From contig NZ_CP117768.1 in NCBI RefSeq assembly GCF_028623165.1, positions 682,001 to 746,000 on the forward strand: a stretch of DNA of 64,000 nt, in the 5' to 3' direction. Below are positions 46,678-55,931 of this stretch, one piece after another. How positions within the stretch are numbered: position 1 is the stretch's first letter; each line of letters opens with the position of its first letter. The stretch is from Nostoc sp. UHCC 0926. GTDB lineage: Bacteria > Cyanobacteriota > Cyanobacteriia > Cyanobacteriales > Nostocaceae. A program made the translations under genes and the position numbers. The notes below the pieces were generated by a model, which saw only the letters and a list, made by a program, of their open reading frames with translations, made no database searches and had not been told where the DNA came from.

Positions 46678-47547
46678 TTAAAAATACTTAGAGAAAAACC
46701 AGATAATTACTCCAGTTGCCAATACACAAATAATTCCTGCCAAGCCAGCTAGGGGTTTTTTATTCTTACCTGTAAACCAGTCAGAGACTTTACCTGTGTA
46801 AGTAATTAGTTCTGCTGTGTCTAGGGTAGCGATCGCCCATACCCATCCCGCGTGCAGTCCCCAAGCTAAACCCAAATTGCCGTTCGCAGCAAAACGTCCC
46901 AACACCAGCACCATTCCCATTAGCCACAATCCAGGGAGTTGGGGTGCAGTTTCGCGTTGCTCCCAAACCAGGTGTAGCAAGGCAAAAATCAAGCTAGAAA
47001 TTGCTGCTGCTATCCAAATTGGGTAATCCTGCGCTAATTCAGTGAACAGGAAACCGCGAAAAACTAACTCTTCTATCCCACCCACTAATAACGCTATCAA
47101 GAAAATCTGTAGCAAGATGGGTAGTAGTAACTTGAAATTCGTCTTTTCAAAAAAACACCAACCTAACGCCAATTGCCCACTAAATACAATAGCTAGGCTC
47201 ACCACTCCCAAACTAAAACCTAGCGCTAAAGAACCAAGAGTTGAAAGATTCCCAACAAAGCCGTAATCCGAAAAAGATTTATTCGTCAGCCAACTAACTC
47301 CCCACAGAATCAGGGGAGCTAATAGGTAGAGTGACGCCAATAACGGCATCTTTTGCTCTGGCTGCAAAGGTTTGGGAGGTTGCCAATTGAGCAATATTGC
47401 TGATCCTGTTGCGATTGGCAACCAGCAAACTATCCAGAAAATAAAAAATGCCATCACTACAACTAGTGCTGGTGCATTTTCCATAAACGCCAGTAAGGCG
47501 TTGACCGAAGGCTCAAAGAAAGTTATCAAAATAAACAAAAAAAACAC
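46678..47547 (-). CDS. CPBP-family intramembrane metalloprotease
   Basis: A 289-residue protein with about eight membrane helices. The ABI/CPBP motif GGIEELVFRGFLFTEL (EExxxR, about residues 160-175) and the downstream ISSLIFALLHLVWE and GLAWGLHAGWVWAIATLD supply the metal-binding Glu and His residues. CPBP proteases are related to CAAX-processing Rce1 and to bacteriocin immunity proteins; the natural substrate here is unknown. Single gene on the minus strand. Confidence 0.88.
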   Translation of the reverse strand: MFFLFILITFFEPSVNALLAFMENAPALVVVMAFFIFWIVCWLPIATGSAILLNWQPPKPLQPEQKMPLLASLYLLAPLILWGVSWLTNKSFSDYGFVGNLSTLGSLALGFSLGVVSLAIVFSGQLALGWCFFEKTNFKLLLPILLQIFLIALLVGGIEELVFRGFLFTELAQDYPIWIAAAISSLIFALLHLVWEQRETAPQLPGLWLMGMVLVLGRFAANGNLGLAWGLHAGWVWAIATLDTAELITYTGKVSDWFTGKNKKPLAGLAGIICVLATGVIIWFFSKYF

Positions 47548-47732
47548 GATAGACTTCTTGCACTATAGATTTCTTGCTGATTAATCAAGACTCTACTAAA
47601 TTTGGTGACTTCTGCAAGGGGTCTAATCGTATTTTTTACCTGGGACAAAATTTTTTAAATAGAGCTACTAATGTGCTGTCGGGGTAAGGACAAGTTATCA
47701 TCACCTGAAACTTATCCCTACCATCAGCAAAT

Positions 47733-48170
47733 TTACTCTTCGTCTTCCAAATCTTCGTCCGATTCGTCAGAATCTACATCTTGTGAGGTTAGTTTTTTAT
47801 CAGTTTCACCGAGTTGAATCAAGTGAATATGCTTGTATCCCAGCCTAATTTCAAACTCATCTCCAGGCTTTAAGCCCATTGCTTTGGTATATGTAGCACC
47901 AATCACAATCTGACCATTTTGATGGACACTAACTCGATATGTCGGTTCACGGCCACGACCATCTTTAGGTGCTTCTGGACTTAGAGGAATTCCTCTAGCT
48001 GATAGCAAAGCGTCATAAAAATCGGTGAGATTAACACGAACCTGGTTATTCTTAGTAACAGTGTAATAGCCGCACTGTTTAGCTCTTTCTCGGCGTGGTA
48101 AAGTGGAAAGTTCTTTTACTTTAGCAAGTAGTGCTTTTCCAGTTAATGGTGCGGTTGCAGTTTCAGTCAT
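47733..48170 (-). CDS. cyAbrB-type transcriptional regulator
   Basis: A 145-residue cyanobacterial AbrB-like regulator. The N-terminal part LTGKALLAKVKELSTLPRRE and RAKQCGYYTV is specific to the cyAbrB family. The DNA-binding AbrB domain is C-terminal: YRVSVHQNGQIVIGATYTKA and GLKPGDEFEIRLGYKHIHLI. An acidic tail of Asp/Glu/Ser ends the protein. Family members (CalA/CalB in Anabaena) control carbon, nitrogen and redox genes. I chose ATG 48170; the frame continues only to a TTG upstream. It is probably autoregulated, but no site was recognised. Confidence 0.92.
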   Translation of the reverse strand: MTETATAPLTGKALLAKVKELSTLPRRERAKQCGYYTVTKNNQVRVNLTDFYDALLSARGIPLSPEAPKDGRGREPTYRVSVHQNGQIVIGATYTKAMGLKPGDEFEIRLGYKHIHLIQLGETDKKLTSQDVDSDESDEDLEDEE

Positions 48171-49640
48171 TATGCTCAAATTTTCCTTACTCTCTCCAAA
48201 CTGATAAACGATGTAGTCTCATGCCAGCATTTAGCTTTTTAGCATTTGCATAGAGCTACTGTAGACCCTAATGTAACGGGTGAATTCCTGCCGATAGGAG
48301 CCAAAAGTACTTCTATTATGGTTGTCTACAACCAACTAGAGGCCATAGTTGCCACAGACATTAATTTTGGTGATATTACGGCACTTTTAACCATTATTCG
48401 CCATCAGAAAGAAAACTATTTTCTCCTTTGGCGCTACTGTAGCGGTGTAACTTTCAGCCACCTTTACAAATTGTGTTGGTTCTACTGCAAATAAGTCGTA
48501 GACCCAATAAATTGCAGGTTTTTCACTTTCAGTGCTTGCCTTTCTTGCCAATGAGCAAGTAGAGTTTTCTCTACTCGTCCTCTCAAGCTTTGGACAGCAT
48601 AGTATTTCAATAGAGTCCTATGGGCTTATGCCCTTTTGTCCTGCCAGTAGAGACGCGAATTCTCTTGTCTCTACATTACGAATCAACAAAGCAGTAGTAG
48701 CCGCGCTGGTACGGCTCTTGATTCTGGTTTTGTCACTTCGTAATTTTATATCAAATACTAGCATGGACTAATAATAGCAAAATAGTTGTTTAATTTTGAA
48801 TTAAAGTTGCTAGTAAATTTTTATTTAAATTTCTGGACTTAAAGAAGAAAAAAGCAGTGACGATTTTCCCAACCCTTTATTGCAAGCGTGAGTATTGGCC
48901 TATGGCTTTTATAAAAATTTATATAATTGAGATGAGCAGTTTTGACCAATGAGTTCAATCCAAGATTTTCTTGATTGAGAGGAAGCCAAAAAGCGAAAAG
49001 TCTCGCGTGTCCGGGTTTCTCGGTGCAAAAACTTTTATTTAAAAGTGGTGAGGATTTTTCCTCGGTTTATTATCCTAAGGTCAAAAGTGGTCAGAGGATT
49101 TTGTACGTCTGTCTATGGGAAGAATAAATTTCTTAACATCTGCCTAGCGCTTAATTGCCACTACTATATATTGAACATGTGCTTTCACACTTCTATATAA
49201 TCAAAAAGTTCAGCCTTCGTTACCGCTTGACCAAATTTTCCCGCTAGGACTGCTTGACTCAAGTTGACATCAAGACGTGTTGCTAACCTAACATGCATTT
49301 AATTTGCATATTATCACCAGGTCAGAGATGAACGTAAGTCCCTCTCTCAGCAAACACTTTTTCCTTTAGATTCCCAAACAGGTAAATTCAATGCAAAGCT
49401 ACAATTACATTTTTGGCGTTTTATCTCGTAATTTGACACAAATATTGCTTACATCGGTGCTACAAGTTAAATTTTAATGGTTATCCTTAAACTAGAATCA
49501 CTCGCTTTTTTCTTGTCGGCCAATTAACACTAGGGTTTGAATTAAGGGCAAAAAGAGGATAGCTCACTTTTTGCAACTACCTGCGTTGACTGATGATTGT
49601 TGAGGCTGGGAAAGTAATTTTAAAATTTTGGTTAGTGATT
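48171..49640. other. 1.47-kb region between cyAbrB and sdhB without a supported gene
   Basis: Two frames (48246-48494 and 48532-48771) lack a Shine-Dalgarno, domain or family resemblance and I do not annotate them. A GAGACGCGAATTCTCTTGTC near 48651 is a degenerate copy of the palindrome repeat found at 50655. The rest is A+T rich and should hold divergent promoters. Confidence 0.45.
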
Positions 49641-50645
49641 ATGGAAGTTATTTTTAAGGTCATTCGACAGCAACAAAATTCCTCCCCTATTGTGCAAACC
49701 TACCTTGTAGAGGCAGAACCAGGTAATACAATCCTAGATTGCCTGAATCATATTAAGTGGGAGCAAGATGGAACGTTGGCGTTTCGCAAAAATTGCCGCA
49801 ATACCATTTGTGGTAGCTGTGCTATGCGAATTAATGGGCGTTCGGCTTTAGCTTGTAAGGAAAATGTTGGCAGTGAACTTGCTAGATTACAACAAATACC
49901 ATCATCCCAAAGTAAAGTAAATGCCATTGGCGAAATCACGATCGCTCCTCTCGGCAATATGCCTGTGATTAAAGATTTGGTTGTAGATATGAGCAGTTTC
50001 TGGAATAATTTAGAGGCAGTTGCTCCTTATGTGAGTACAGCAGCACGACAAGTTCCAGAAAGAGAGTTTCTGCAAACACCACAAGAGCGATCGCGCCTCG
50101 ATCAAACTGGCAACTGTATTATGTGTGGTGCTTGTTACTCGGAATGCAACGCCCGTGAAGTTGATCCAAACTTTGTTGGCCCCCATGCCCTTGCCAAAGC
50201 TTACCGGATGGTAGCAGACTCCCGCGATAGCGACACCCAAAATCGTTTAGCAAGCTACAACGAAGGTACTAAAGGCGTATGGGGTTGTACCCGTTGTTTG
50301 TACTGCGATTCAGTTTGTCCAATGGAAGTTGCACCATTAGAACAAATCACCAAAATTAAACAAGAAATTCTCACCCAGAAACAAGCCAGTGATAGTCGCT
50401 CACTTCGTCACCGAAAAGTGTTAGTGGATTTAGTTAAACAAGGTGGTTGGATTGATGAACGTCAATTTGGTTTACAAGTTGTCGGTAACTACTTTAAAGA
50501 TTTAAAAGGATTACTCAGTCTTGCACCCCTCGGTTTGCGGATGATCATCCGGGGTAAATTCCCCCTATCATTTGAACCTTCAGAAGGGACGCAACAAGTG
50601 CGATCGCTCATTGAATCTGTGCAACAAGTAGAAAACAAAAGTTAG
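49641..50645 (+). CDS. sdhB: succinate dehydrogenase/fumarate reductase iron-sulfur subunit
   Basis: A 334-residue iron-sulfur subunit. The N-terminal ferredoxin domain shows RKNCRNTICGSCAMRINGRS (2Fe-2S). The second domain shows CIMCGACYSECNAREVDP and WGCTRCLYCDSVCPMEV (4Fe-4S and 3Fe-4S sites). It moves electrons from the flavoprotein to quinone. The protein is about 80 residues longer than proteobacterial SdhB, through a C-terminal extension (LRHRKVLVDLVKQGGWIDE) usual in cyanobacteria. I chose ATG 49641; the frame extends 48 bases upstream. No sdhA or membrane anchor is adjacent. Confidence 0.9.
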   Translation: MEVIFKVIRQQQNSSPIVQTYLVEAEPGNTILDCLNHIKWEQDGTLAFRKNCRNTICGSCAMRINGRSALACKENVGSELARLQQIPSSQSKVNAIGEITIAPLGNMPVIKDLVVDMSSFWNNLEAVAPYVSTAARQVPEREFLQTPQERSRLDQTGNCIMCGACYSECNAREVDPNFVGPHALAKAYRMVADSRDSDTQNRLASYNEGTKGVWGCTRCLYCDSVCPMEVAPLEQITKIKQEILTQKQASDSRSLRHRKVLVDLVKQGGWIDERQFGLQVVGNYFKDLKGLLSLAPLGLRMIIRGKFPLSFEPSEGTQQVRSLIESVQQVENKS

Positions 50646-50654
50646 AAGTGTGGA

Positions 50655-50682
50655 GTACAGACGCGATTAATCGCGTCTGTAC
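50655..50682. repeat. 28-bp perfect palindrome repeat, copy 1
   Basis: GTACAGACGCGATT is followed by its exact complement AATCGCGTCTGTAC, ten bases after sdhB. A second copy, with one mismatch, is at 51296-51323. It could fold into a 14-bp stem but lacks a loop and T run; it is mainly a dispersed repeat. An STRR-like GAGTTAG tract follows it. Confidence 0.8.
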
Positions 50683-50728
50683 AGGAGTTAGGAATTTTAA
50701 CTCCTAACTCATAACTCATAATTCTAGT

Positions 50729-51253
50729 TCAACGTGGTTCTTGAGGGATATTCAACGGTTGTCCATAACGGTCATATACCAAAACATCCCACTGCCCATT
50801 GTTACTGGATTCAAAAGCAATCCTACTACCATCAGCGCTAATTGTAGGGTTGCGGACTTCCGCTTGCAGATTATTAGTTAAATTCCGTGATTGGCGTGTT
50901 TCGCGGTCGTAGAGAAAAATAGCCGATCGCCCCTGACGACTAGCACCAAACACAATATAACGACCATCTTGTGAAACGCTAGGATGAGTTGCGATCGCAT
51001 CAAAGGAGTTTAAACCTGGCAAATCAACCAAATCACGAGTCACCGTATCAAACATATAAACATCTTGGCTACCGCGTCGGTCAGTAATAAAAACAATGTA
51101 TCTCCCAGAGATTTGGGGGTTTAATTCCGACGCTAAACTATTGAGACTCCGACCCCCCGGATCAAAGGGATAACTCAAAATGCGAGGGTAGCCAAAACAC
51201 CCAGTCAATAAATTTAAACATATAAATACAGGTATAAAAAAAACACGTTTCAT
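50729..51253 (-). CDS. TolB-like beta-propeller lipoprotein
   Basis: A 174-residue lipoprotein from ATG 51253. The signal peptide ends in the lipobox LLTGC, so Cys17 is the likely lipidated residue. Three PD40/TolB-type propeller blades follow, with cores GRYIVFITDRRGSQDVYMFD, SQDGRYIVFGASRQGRSAIF and SADGSRIAFESSNNGQWDVL. A 12-base-upstream ATG is within a TGACTAA repeat and less likely. It is a tandem paralogue of the next gene. Half a propeller in one protein suggests the pair may assemble together. Function unknown. Confidence 0.75.
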   Translation of the reverse strand: MKRVFFIPVFICLNLLTGCFGYPRILSYPFDPGGRSLNSLASELNPQISGRYIVFITDRRGSQDVYMFDTVTRDLVDLPGLNSFDAIATHPSVSQDGRYIVFGASRQGRSAIFLYDRETRQSRNLTNNLQAEVRNPTISADGSRIAFESSNNGQWDVLVYDRYGQPLNIPQEPR

Positions 51254-51295
51254 ATAATTAGTCATTAGTCATTAGTCAATAGTCTCACAACTCCT

Positions 51296-51323
51296 GTACA
51301 GACGCGATTAATCGCGTCTCTAC
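51296..51323. repeat. 28-bp palindrome repeat, copy 2
   Basis: GTACAGACGCGATTAATCGC, continuing GTCTCTAC, lies between the two propeller lipoprotein genes, with a TGACTAA-type heptamer array at 51251-51285 beside it. Copies 1 and 2 flank the gene at 50729-51253. Confidence 0.8.
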
Positions 51324-51332
51324 TCCTAACTC

Positions 51333-51893
51333 TTAGGGAGGTGAACCTACAGTTGCACCATTAGGAATATCTAACTCAATATTTGGCCCCCGGTCTAGGA
51401 CTTCAATATCCCACTGACCACGGCTGGCGGTTTCAAAAACAACATAACGTCCATCTGGGCTGATATTTGGTTTTCTGACCCAACCGCGATAGATTGGCGT
51501 GACGATTTGTGACTGTTGCGTAGCGCGATCGTAAAGCGCCACTACTGGTCTACCTTGGTCACTAGTAAGATAAGCAATGTAACGCCCGGTGTAGCTCAAA
51601 CTAGGACTTTCAGCAATTGTTTCCTGTCGGTTTATGCCCGGTGTGCCAATAAACAGTTGCCTCTCCAAATCGTAGACTAGTAGCTGCTGATTACCATTCC
51701 GATTAGATACAAACGCTAAAAAGCGCCCATTTCCACTCAAAGCAGGCTGCTCCTCGGTGTAGCGACTATTGAGAGAAGTAGGCCCTATGGGAATATCGTT
51801 AGAACCACAAGATACAAGCAAACTTGTTAAACTAAAAACCAGGCTCCAATGAATAGGTCTTTGGAGCCAAAATATAGGCGTAAATTTTTTCAC
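51333..51893 (-). CDS. TolB-like beta-propeller lipoprotein, paralogue
   Basis: A 186-residue protein with a signal peptide and lipobox LLVSC (Cys near residue 29). PD40 blades are visible: SGNGRFLAFVSNRNGNQQLL, SYTGRYIAYLTSDQGRPVVA and SPDGRYVVFETASRGQWDIE. It shares blade order and the closing G-Q-W-D motif with the downstream gene, so the two arose by duplication. It lies 48 bases after ycf66, on the same strand. Function unknown. Confidence 0.75.
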   Translation of the reverse strand: MKKFTPIFWLQRPIHWSLVFSLTSLLVSCGSNDIPIGPTSLNSRYTEEQPALSGNGRFLAFVSNRNGNQQLLVYDLERQLFIGTPGINRQETIAESPSLSYTGRYIAYLTSDQGRPVVALYDRATQQSQIVTPIYRGWVRKPNISPDGRYVVFETASRGQWDIEVLDRGPNIELDIPNGATVGSPP

Positions 51894-51940
51894 CTCAACT
51901 GTTTTCCGTCGCCTCTAAAATTACCTCCACACCAACTGTT

Positions 51941-52855
51941 TTAAACATTGTCATCAAAATCGGTCGAATTATCTGGCCCCTCATTTGGCTTTTCAACCGG
52001 GTTGTATGGTACATAATCAGTTGGGATCGCCTCATCATCTTCGCGCCCTCTTCGAGGAGTCGAGTCAGTGGGTGGACGACGCCTTCTTGGTCTGGGAGCG
52101 ACATCATCTTCACGACTTTCTGGACGCCCAGACCCGTTATTACTACGCCGAGAAGGTTTTCTGACTTCCCCTCCCGAACTTTCCCAATCATCAACTTGCC
52201 TAGATGAAGAACCCCAATTCTCTTCTTCAGAGCTTTCAGAAGGGCGATTCACAGTCCGCCCAGAAGTCCGCCGCCGCGTTTTATCAGCTGGAGCCTGTCT
52301 TTCACTATTGCTGCTGTTACGGCGTTCTGAACGACGGGGGGGTTGCTCCTCGTAGTAGTCATCACGAGTTGAAATCTCATCCCTGCTACCCCGAATCCGG
52401 GGACGCACAGGGCGCTCCTCTTCTTCATAAGGTAATGGATCTAAGTCTGCATCCATCTCAGCTTGATACTTTCTGCGATCATTGTACGAATAGCGATCGC
52501 TAACCGGTCGGTCTTCATCCACAATTGGAGTGTTGCGCTTTGCTTGCTGGGTAGCTATACTCCGTAGGCGGATACTTTCAACTGCAAAAAATACAGTTGT
52601 GCCAACTAAAAGCAATTGACCAAATTGTAGAATCGGGTCTAGCCGCCATCCTTGAAACACGAGAATGAAGCCGCAGAGCAAGCCGACTGCTGCAAAAAAG
52701 ATATCTTGATCCCGTGACAATTCTGGACGCACAGTGCGGAGAAAATACAGTGCTGCCCCAGCCACAGCCAGGAAAATTCCTAGAATACTGGCTGAGTTTG
52801 CCCCAAAATTTACCTGAGCCAGAAAACTGGCTGAGTTCAGCCCAAAATTTATCAT
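51941..52855 (-). CDS. Ycf66 family protein
   Basis: A 304-residue protein. The N-terminal 100 residues carry three membrane segments and the Ycf66 pattern NFGANSASILGIFLAVAGAA, then FFAAVGLLCGFILVFQGWRL and DPILQFGQLLLVGTTVFFAV. The remaining 200 residues are charged and low-complexity (Arg/Glu/Asp/Ser, RRPPTDSTPRRG). The first 25 residues contain an internal duplication, NFGLNSASFLAQ and NFGANSASILGI, also visible in the DNA, so the start may be either ATG. Ycf66 is conserved in cyanobacteria and some plastids but its role is unknown. It lies downstream of psbX. Confidence 0.88.
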   Translation of the reverse strand: MINFGLNSASFLAQVNFGANSASILGIFLAVAGAALYFLRTVRPELSRDQDIFFAAVGLLCGFILVFQGWRLDPILQFGQLLLVGTTVFFAVESIRLRSIATQQAKRNTPIVDEDRPVSDRYSYNDRRKYQAEMDADLDPLPYEEEERPVRPRIRGSRDEISTRDDYYEEQPPRRSERRNSSNSERQAPADKTRRRTSGRTVNRPSESSEEENWGSSSRQVDDWESSGGEVRKPSRRSNNGSGRPESREDDVAPRPRRRRPPTDSTPRRGREDDEAIPTDYVPYNPVEKPNEGPDNSTDFDDNV

Positions 52856-52995
52856 TGCTGTTTTCCCAATATCAAATCTATGTTAGCGAGTCACAATTAA
52901 AATCACTACTCTAATTAGTCACGATATATTGAAGCTTCAAAGCCTCTGGCAAAGAAGCTCTGAAGCCGTTCACCGAAAAATAAAAACACCTACTT

Positions 52996-53065
52996 CTGTC
53001 AGCTACAACTGCCCCTAGCGGTAAACACTGCTGTTTTTGGTGCAATTAATCTAGATAGCTGACAG
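52996..53065 (-). promoter_or_regulatory. 70-base stem-loop between psbX and ycf66
   Basis: CTGTCAGCTA at 52996-53005 is complementary to TAGCTGACAG at 53056-53065, enclosing 50 bases. It lies after psbX and before ycf66, so it could mark the psbX 3' end or act in the ycf66 leader. Only the inverted repeat is seen; function is inferred. Confidence 0.4.
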
Positions 53066-53103
53066 ACAATCGATTATGAGAGTCAATTCAACTCTCATAA
53101 GCA

Positions 53104-53223
53104 TTATGAACGCTGAATTTTATCTTTTTGGCTAATGAAAACTAGACCAACTATAACGGGTATCACAACAATTGCAGTACCCCATAGCAGACTCCAAAGA
53201 AAATTTGCTAAAGAAGGCGTCAT
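53104..53223 (-). CDS. psbX: photosystem II protein PsbX
   Basis: A 39-codon gene on the minus strand: it begins MTPSLANFLWSLLWGTAIVV, has one membrane helix, and ends in FISQKDKIQRS. This matches cyanobacterial PsbX essentially throughout. PsbX is a small peripheral subunit of the photosystem II core near cytochrome b559, linked to plastoquinone exchange. GAGAAGT lies just ahead of the ATG. The gene is followed by ycf66 on the same strand. It is too short for common open-frame cut-offs. Confidence 0.93.
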   Translation of the reverse strand: MTPSLANFLWSLLWGTAIVVIPVIVGLVFISQKDKIQRS

Positions 53224-53518
53224 ACTTCTCAACCTTTTTTTACACACTTCATCCTAATTTTAATAGTGTATTACTTTCTTGAGAAGCCTCTAACTCGGAA
53301 CTACTAAACTTGTTAACTGCTTTCACCAGTTGTTGAGTTAACTGCGTAAGCTAGTTCGCTTTTCTATTTCCGAAGGAAGTGACAGCATTTGGTTAAAATG
53401 ATCATGAGAGTTCTTTACAAAGCTTAAAATTTTGTGGCAATGTCTACGACGGGCTACGCCTACGCGAACCTGAAGGGCTTGCCGTTGCTTAAGTTTAGAT
53501 AGATAGTAGCTTAAACCG

Positions 53519-53812
53519 ATGACTGGTGTTGACCTGACTGCTTGGATTCTTGGCCCTGTGTTAGGGCTGATGACATTTTTATTTATATTTCGGATCATTC
53601 TCACTTGGTATCCGCAAGTGGATCTGAATCGTTTGCCCTTTAATTTAATAGCTTGGCCTACTGAACCATTTTTAGTGCCCTTGCGAAAGCTAGTCCAACC
53701 TATAGGCGGGGTGGACATTACACCTATTATTTGGGTTGGTATCTTCAGCCTACTGCGAGAAATCTTGCTAGGTCAGCAAGGATTGCTGACTATGCTATCT
53801 CGTGTTAATTAG
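53519..53812 (+). CDS. YggT family (Ycf19-like) membrane protein
   Basis: A 97-residue protein with two membrane segments (about 8-28 and 70-90). The core WYPQVDLNRLPFNLIAWPTE with PFLVPLRKLVQPIGGVDITP is the YggT/Ycf19 signature. In cyanobacteria and plastids this family is tied to thylakoid nucleoid distribution and cytochrome maturation (CCB3). It is divergent from psbX. Confidence 0.9.
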   Translation: MTGVDLTAWILGPVLGLMTFLFIFRIILTWYPQVDLNRLPFNLIAWPTEPFLVPLRKLVQPIGGVDITPIIWVGIFSLLREILLGQQGLLTMLSRVN

Positions 53813-54112
53813 GGATGGGGCATGGGGCAGAAGAATTTTAGATTTTGGATTTTGGATTTTGGATTGAACATCTAAAATCTAAAAGACGCTTGATAGCGCA
53901 GCGTAAAGCCTTCTCTACGAGACGCTGCGCCAACGGCATGGCAACTCTTAGAGACGCTGTTCGCGTTCGCTTAGAGCAACTGTGCGTAGCGTCTGACTCG
54001 CTAACGCAAATCCAAAATTGAGAAGGCATAGGGCATAGGGCATTGGTTATTTCCCCCCTGCTCCCCTGCTCCCCTGCTCCCCTGCTCCCCCTGCTTCCCA
54101 CTCTCCACTCCC
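53813..54112. repeat. repeat mosaic (heptamer and octamer arrays, dispersed repeats)
   Basis: A TTTGGAT heptamer array runs from 53834 to 53863. Dispersed repeats follow at 53915-54000 (AGACGCTGCGCCAACGGCAT, GTAGCGTCTGACTCGCTAAC). At 54056-54090 the octamer CTGCTCCC is repeated four times. The frame on the minus strand over this stretch is only a reading of the repeats. No gene. Confidence 0.75.
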
Positions 54113-55456
54113 TTAACTGTTCATTTCCTGCACAAAATTTGTATAGACATTACCCTGCAAAAACTGTGGAGTTTCCATAATTTTTTGATGAAACCCGATG
54201 GTGGTGGGTAGTCCAGTGATGGCACATTCCCGGAGTGCGCGTTTCATGCGGTTAATAGCAGTGGGTCGATCTGGGGCCCAAACAATTAACTTGCCGATCA
54301 AGGAATCGTAGTAAGGTGGGATTTGGTAATCTGTGTAAACGTGCGAATCAATCCGAACACCAGGCCCTCCAGGGGGAAGATAGCCACTAATCCGTCCAGG
54401 AGAAGGGCGAAAGTCGTGATCTGGGTCTTCAGCGTTGATCCGGCATTCGATCGCATGACCCCGCAAAACTACTTGCTCTTGGGTAAGCTTGAGTCTTTCC
54501 CCTTGGGCAATGCGAATTTGTTCGGCAACTAAGTCTATTCCAGTAATCATCTCTGTTACAGGATGTTCTACTTGAATCCGGGTGTTCATTTCCATAAAGT
54601 AGAATTTACCGAATCTATCCAAGAGAAACTCGATAGTACCTGCCCCACTGTAGTTAATGAATTGGGCAGCTTTGACAGCAGCTTGTCCCATTTTCTCGCG
54701 CAGGTCTTGGTCGAGAGCCGGACTTGGTGCTTCTTCTAGTAGCTTTTGATTCCGGCGCTGAATAGAGCAATCCCGTTCGCCCAAGTGGATAACATTACCA
54801 TAATTATCCGCCAAAACTTGAAATTCGATGTGGCGGGGACGTTCAATAAATTTTTCTATGTAAACGCCAGAATTCCCAAAAGCTGCTCCTGCTTCCCCTT
54901 GGGCCGCCAGGAAAAGTTTGACAAATTCATCTTCAGAACGAACTAGGCGCATACCCCGTCCGCCGCCACCCGCTGTGGCTTTGATCATCACTGGATAGCC
55001 GATATCCTTGGCGAATTTTAATCCTTGTTCCTCAGATTCTACTAACCCCTCAGTACCAGGTACTGTCGGGACTCCAGCTTTTTGCATGGTTTCTTTGGCA
55101 GTGGATTTATCCCCCATCAGCTTGATAGCTTCTGGAGTTGGGCCGATAAAAGCAATATGATGGTCGGCACAGATTTCCGCAAACCGGGCATTTTCTGCCA
55201 AAAAACCATAGCCTGGATGAATGGCAGTCGCATTGCGCGTCAGTGCGGCAGCAATAATATTGGGAATATTCAAATAACTTTTACTGCTAGCAGGTTCGCC
55301 AATGCAAACCGCTTCATCAGCAAGTTGGACGTGGAGAGCATTACGGTCAACGGTGGAGTGAACTGCAACTGTCGCAATCCCCATTTCTTCACAGGCGCGG
55401 AGAATGCGAAGGGCGATTTCTCCCCGATTGGCAATTAATATTTTGTCAAACTTCAT
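54113..55456 (-). CDS. accC: acetyl-CoA carboxylase biotin carboxylase subunit
   Basis: A 447-residue biotin carboxylase, which carboxylates the biotin of AccB with ATP and bicarbonate for fatty-acid synthesis. [20 protein letters not shown] opens the protein. The ATP-grasp motif [14 protein letters not shown] is near 160, [20 protein letters not shown] gives the catalytic Glu and His, and [20 protein letters not shown] the bicarbonate/biotin site. Length and motifs are standard. The other subunits are not adjacent, as is normal in cyanobacteria. Confidence 0.96.
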   Translation of the reverse strand: MKFDKILIANRGEIALRILRACEEMGIATVAVHSTVDRNALHVQLADEAVCIGEPASSKSYLNIPNIIAAALTRNATAIHPGYGFLAENARFAEICADHHIAFIGPTPEAIKLMGDKSTAKETMQKAGVPTVPGTEGLVESEEQGLKFAKDIGYPVMIKATAGGGGRGMRLVRSEDEFVKLFLAAQGEAGAAFGNSGVYIEKFIERPRHIEFQVLADNYGNVIHLGERDCSIQRRNQKLLEEAPSPALDQDLREKMGQAAVKAAQFINYSGAGTIEFLLDRFGKFYFMEMNTRIQVEHPVTEMITGIDLVAEQIRIAQGERLKLTQEQVVLRGHAIECRINAEDPDHDFRPSPGRISGYLPPGGPGVRIDSHVYTDYQIPPYYDSLIGKLIVWAPDRPTAINRMKRALRECAITGLPTTIGFHQKIMETPQFLQGNVYTNFVQEMNS

Positions 55457-55850
55457 TTTTTAGTTTCGATATCATTACCAGTAGATTGACATTTTCTCTG
55501 ATCCAACTTGAAACGACGCTTTCGCATTATTTCAAATTATCACAGTCGATTCGCCACCCTGATTCTAAGCAAACTTTCATATTGCAAGCTTGCTGCCTCT
55601 ATGGGTCTTAATTACTGTAAGTCTTGGCTAGCTTGGCAAAATGGGCTTTTGCGTAGGCGTAGCCCGTCGTAGACATCGCACCGCACCTCCTACAGTAGCT
55701 CTACCCTTTTTAATATCACTTGTGCAGAGGCTAGATTTCTGTCAGTCTGATACCGCCTTGAGGAAATTTATATTTTTGAGAAATATAACTTTAGATATCA
55801 CCTTACTATAATTATTTTCTTATGCTATAGTCTGTGTTTAGACAACCCGT
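55457..55850. other. spacer upstream of accC and tRNA-Leu
   Basis: No gene seen. At 55652-55679 the small dispersed repeat GCGTAGGCGTAGCCCGTCGT runs on into AGACATCGC; the same text is nested in the repeat element at 29403. The remainder should contain the accC promoter. Confidence 0.5.
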
Positions 55851-55931
55851 GCGGATGTGGCGGAATTGGTATACGCGCACGCTTGAGGTGCGTGTGGCTT
55901 TGCCTTGCGAGTTCGAGTCTCGCCATCCGCA
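55851..55931 (+). tRNA. tRNA-Leu (anticodon GAG)
   Basis: A long-variable-arm tRNA. Acceptor GCGGATG/CATCCGC, D-arm with GGTAT, anticodon stem CACGC/GCGTG with loop TTGAGGT (GAG anticodon), variable arm TGGCTTTGCCT, and T-arm GCGAG-TTCGAGT-CTCGC. Discriminator A; no encoded CCA. It reads CUC/CUU leucine codons. Confidence 0.93.

Noticed and set aside
48246..48771. Two open frames between cyAbrB and sdhB
   Set aside because: No Shine-Dalgarno, domain or gene-like composition.
51895..52503. Open frames on both strands over the Ycf66 tail
   Set aside because: Low-complexity Arg/Glu/Ser codons leave other frames open; Ycf66 has the recognisable N-terminus.
53838..54101. Open frame before accC on the minus strand
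   Set aside because: It translates heptamer and octamer arrays and dispersed repeats.
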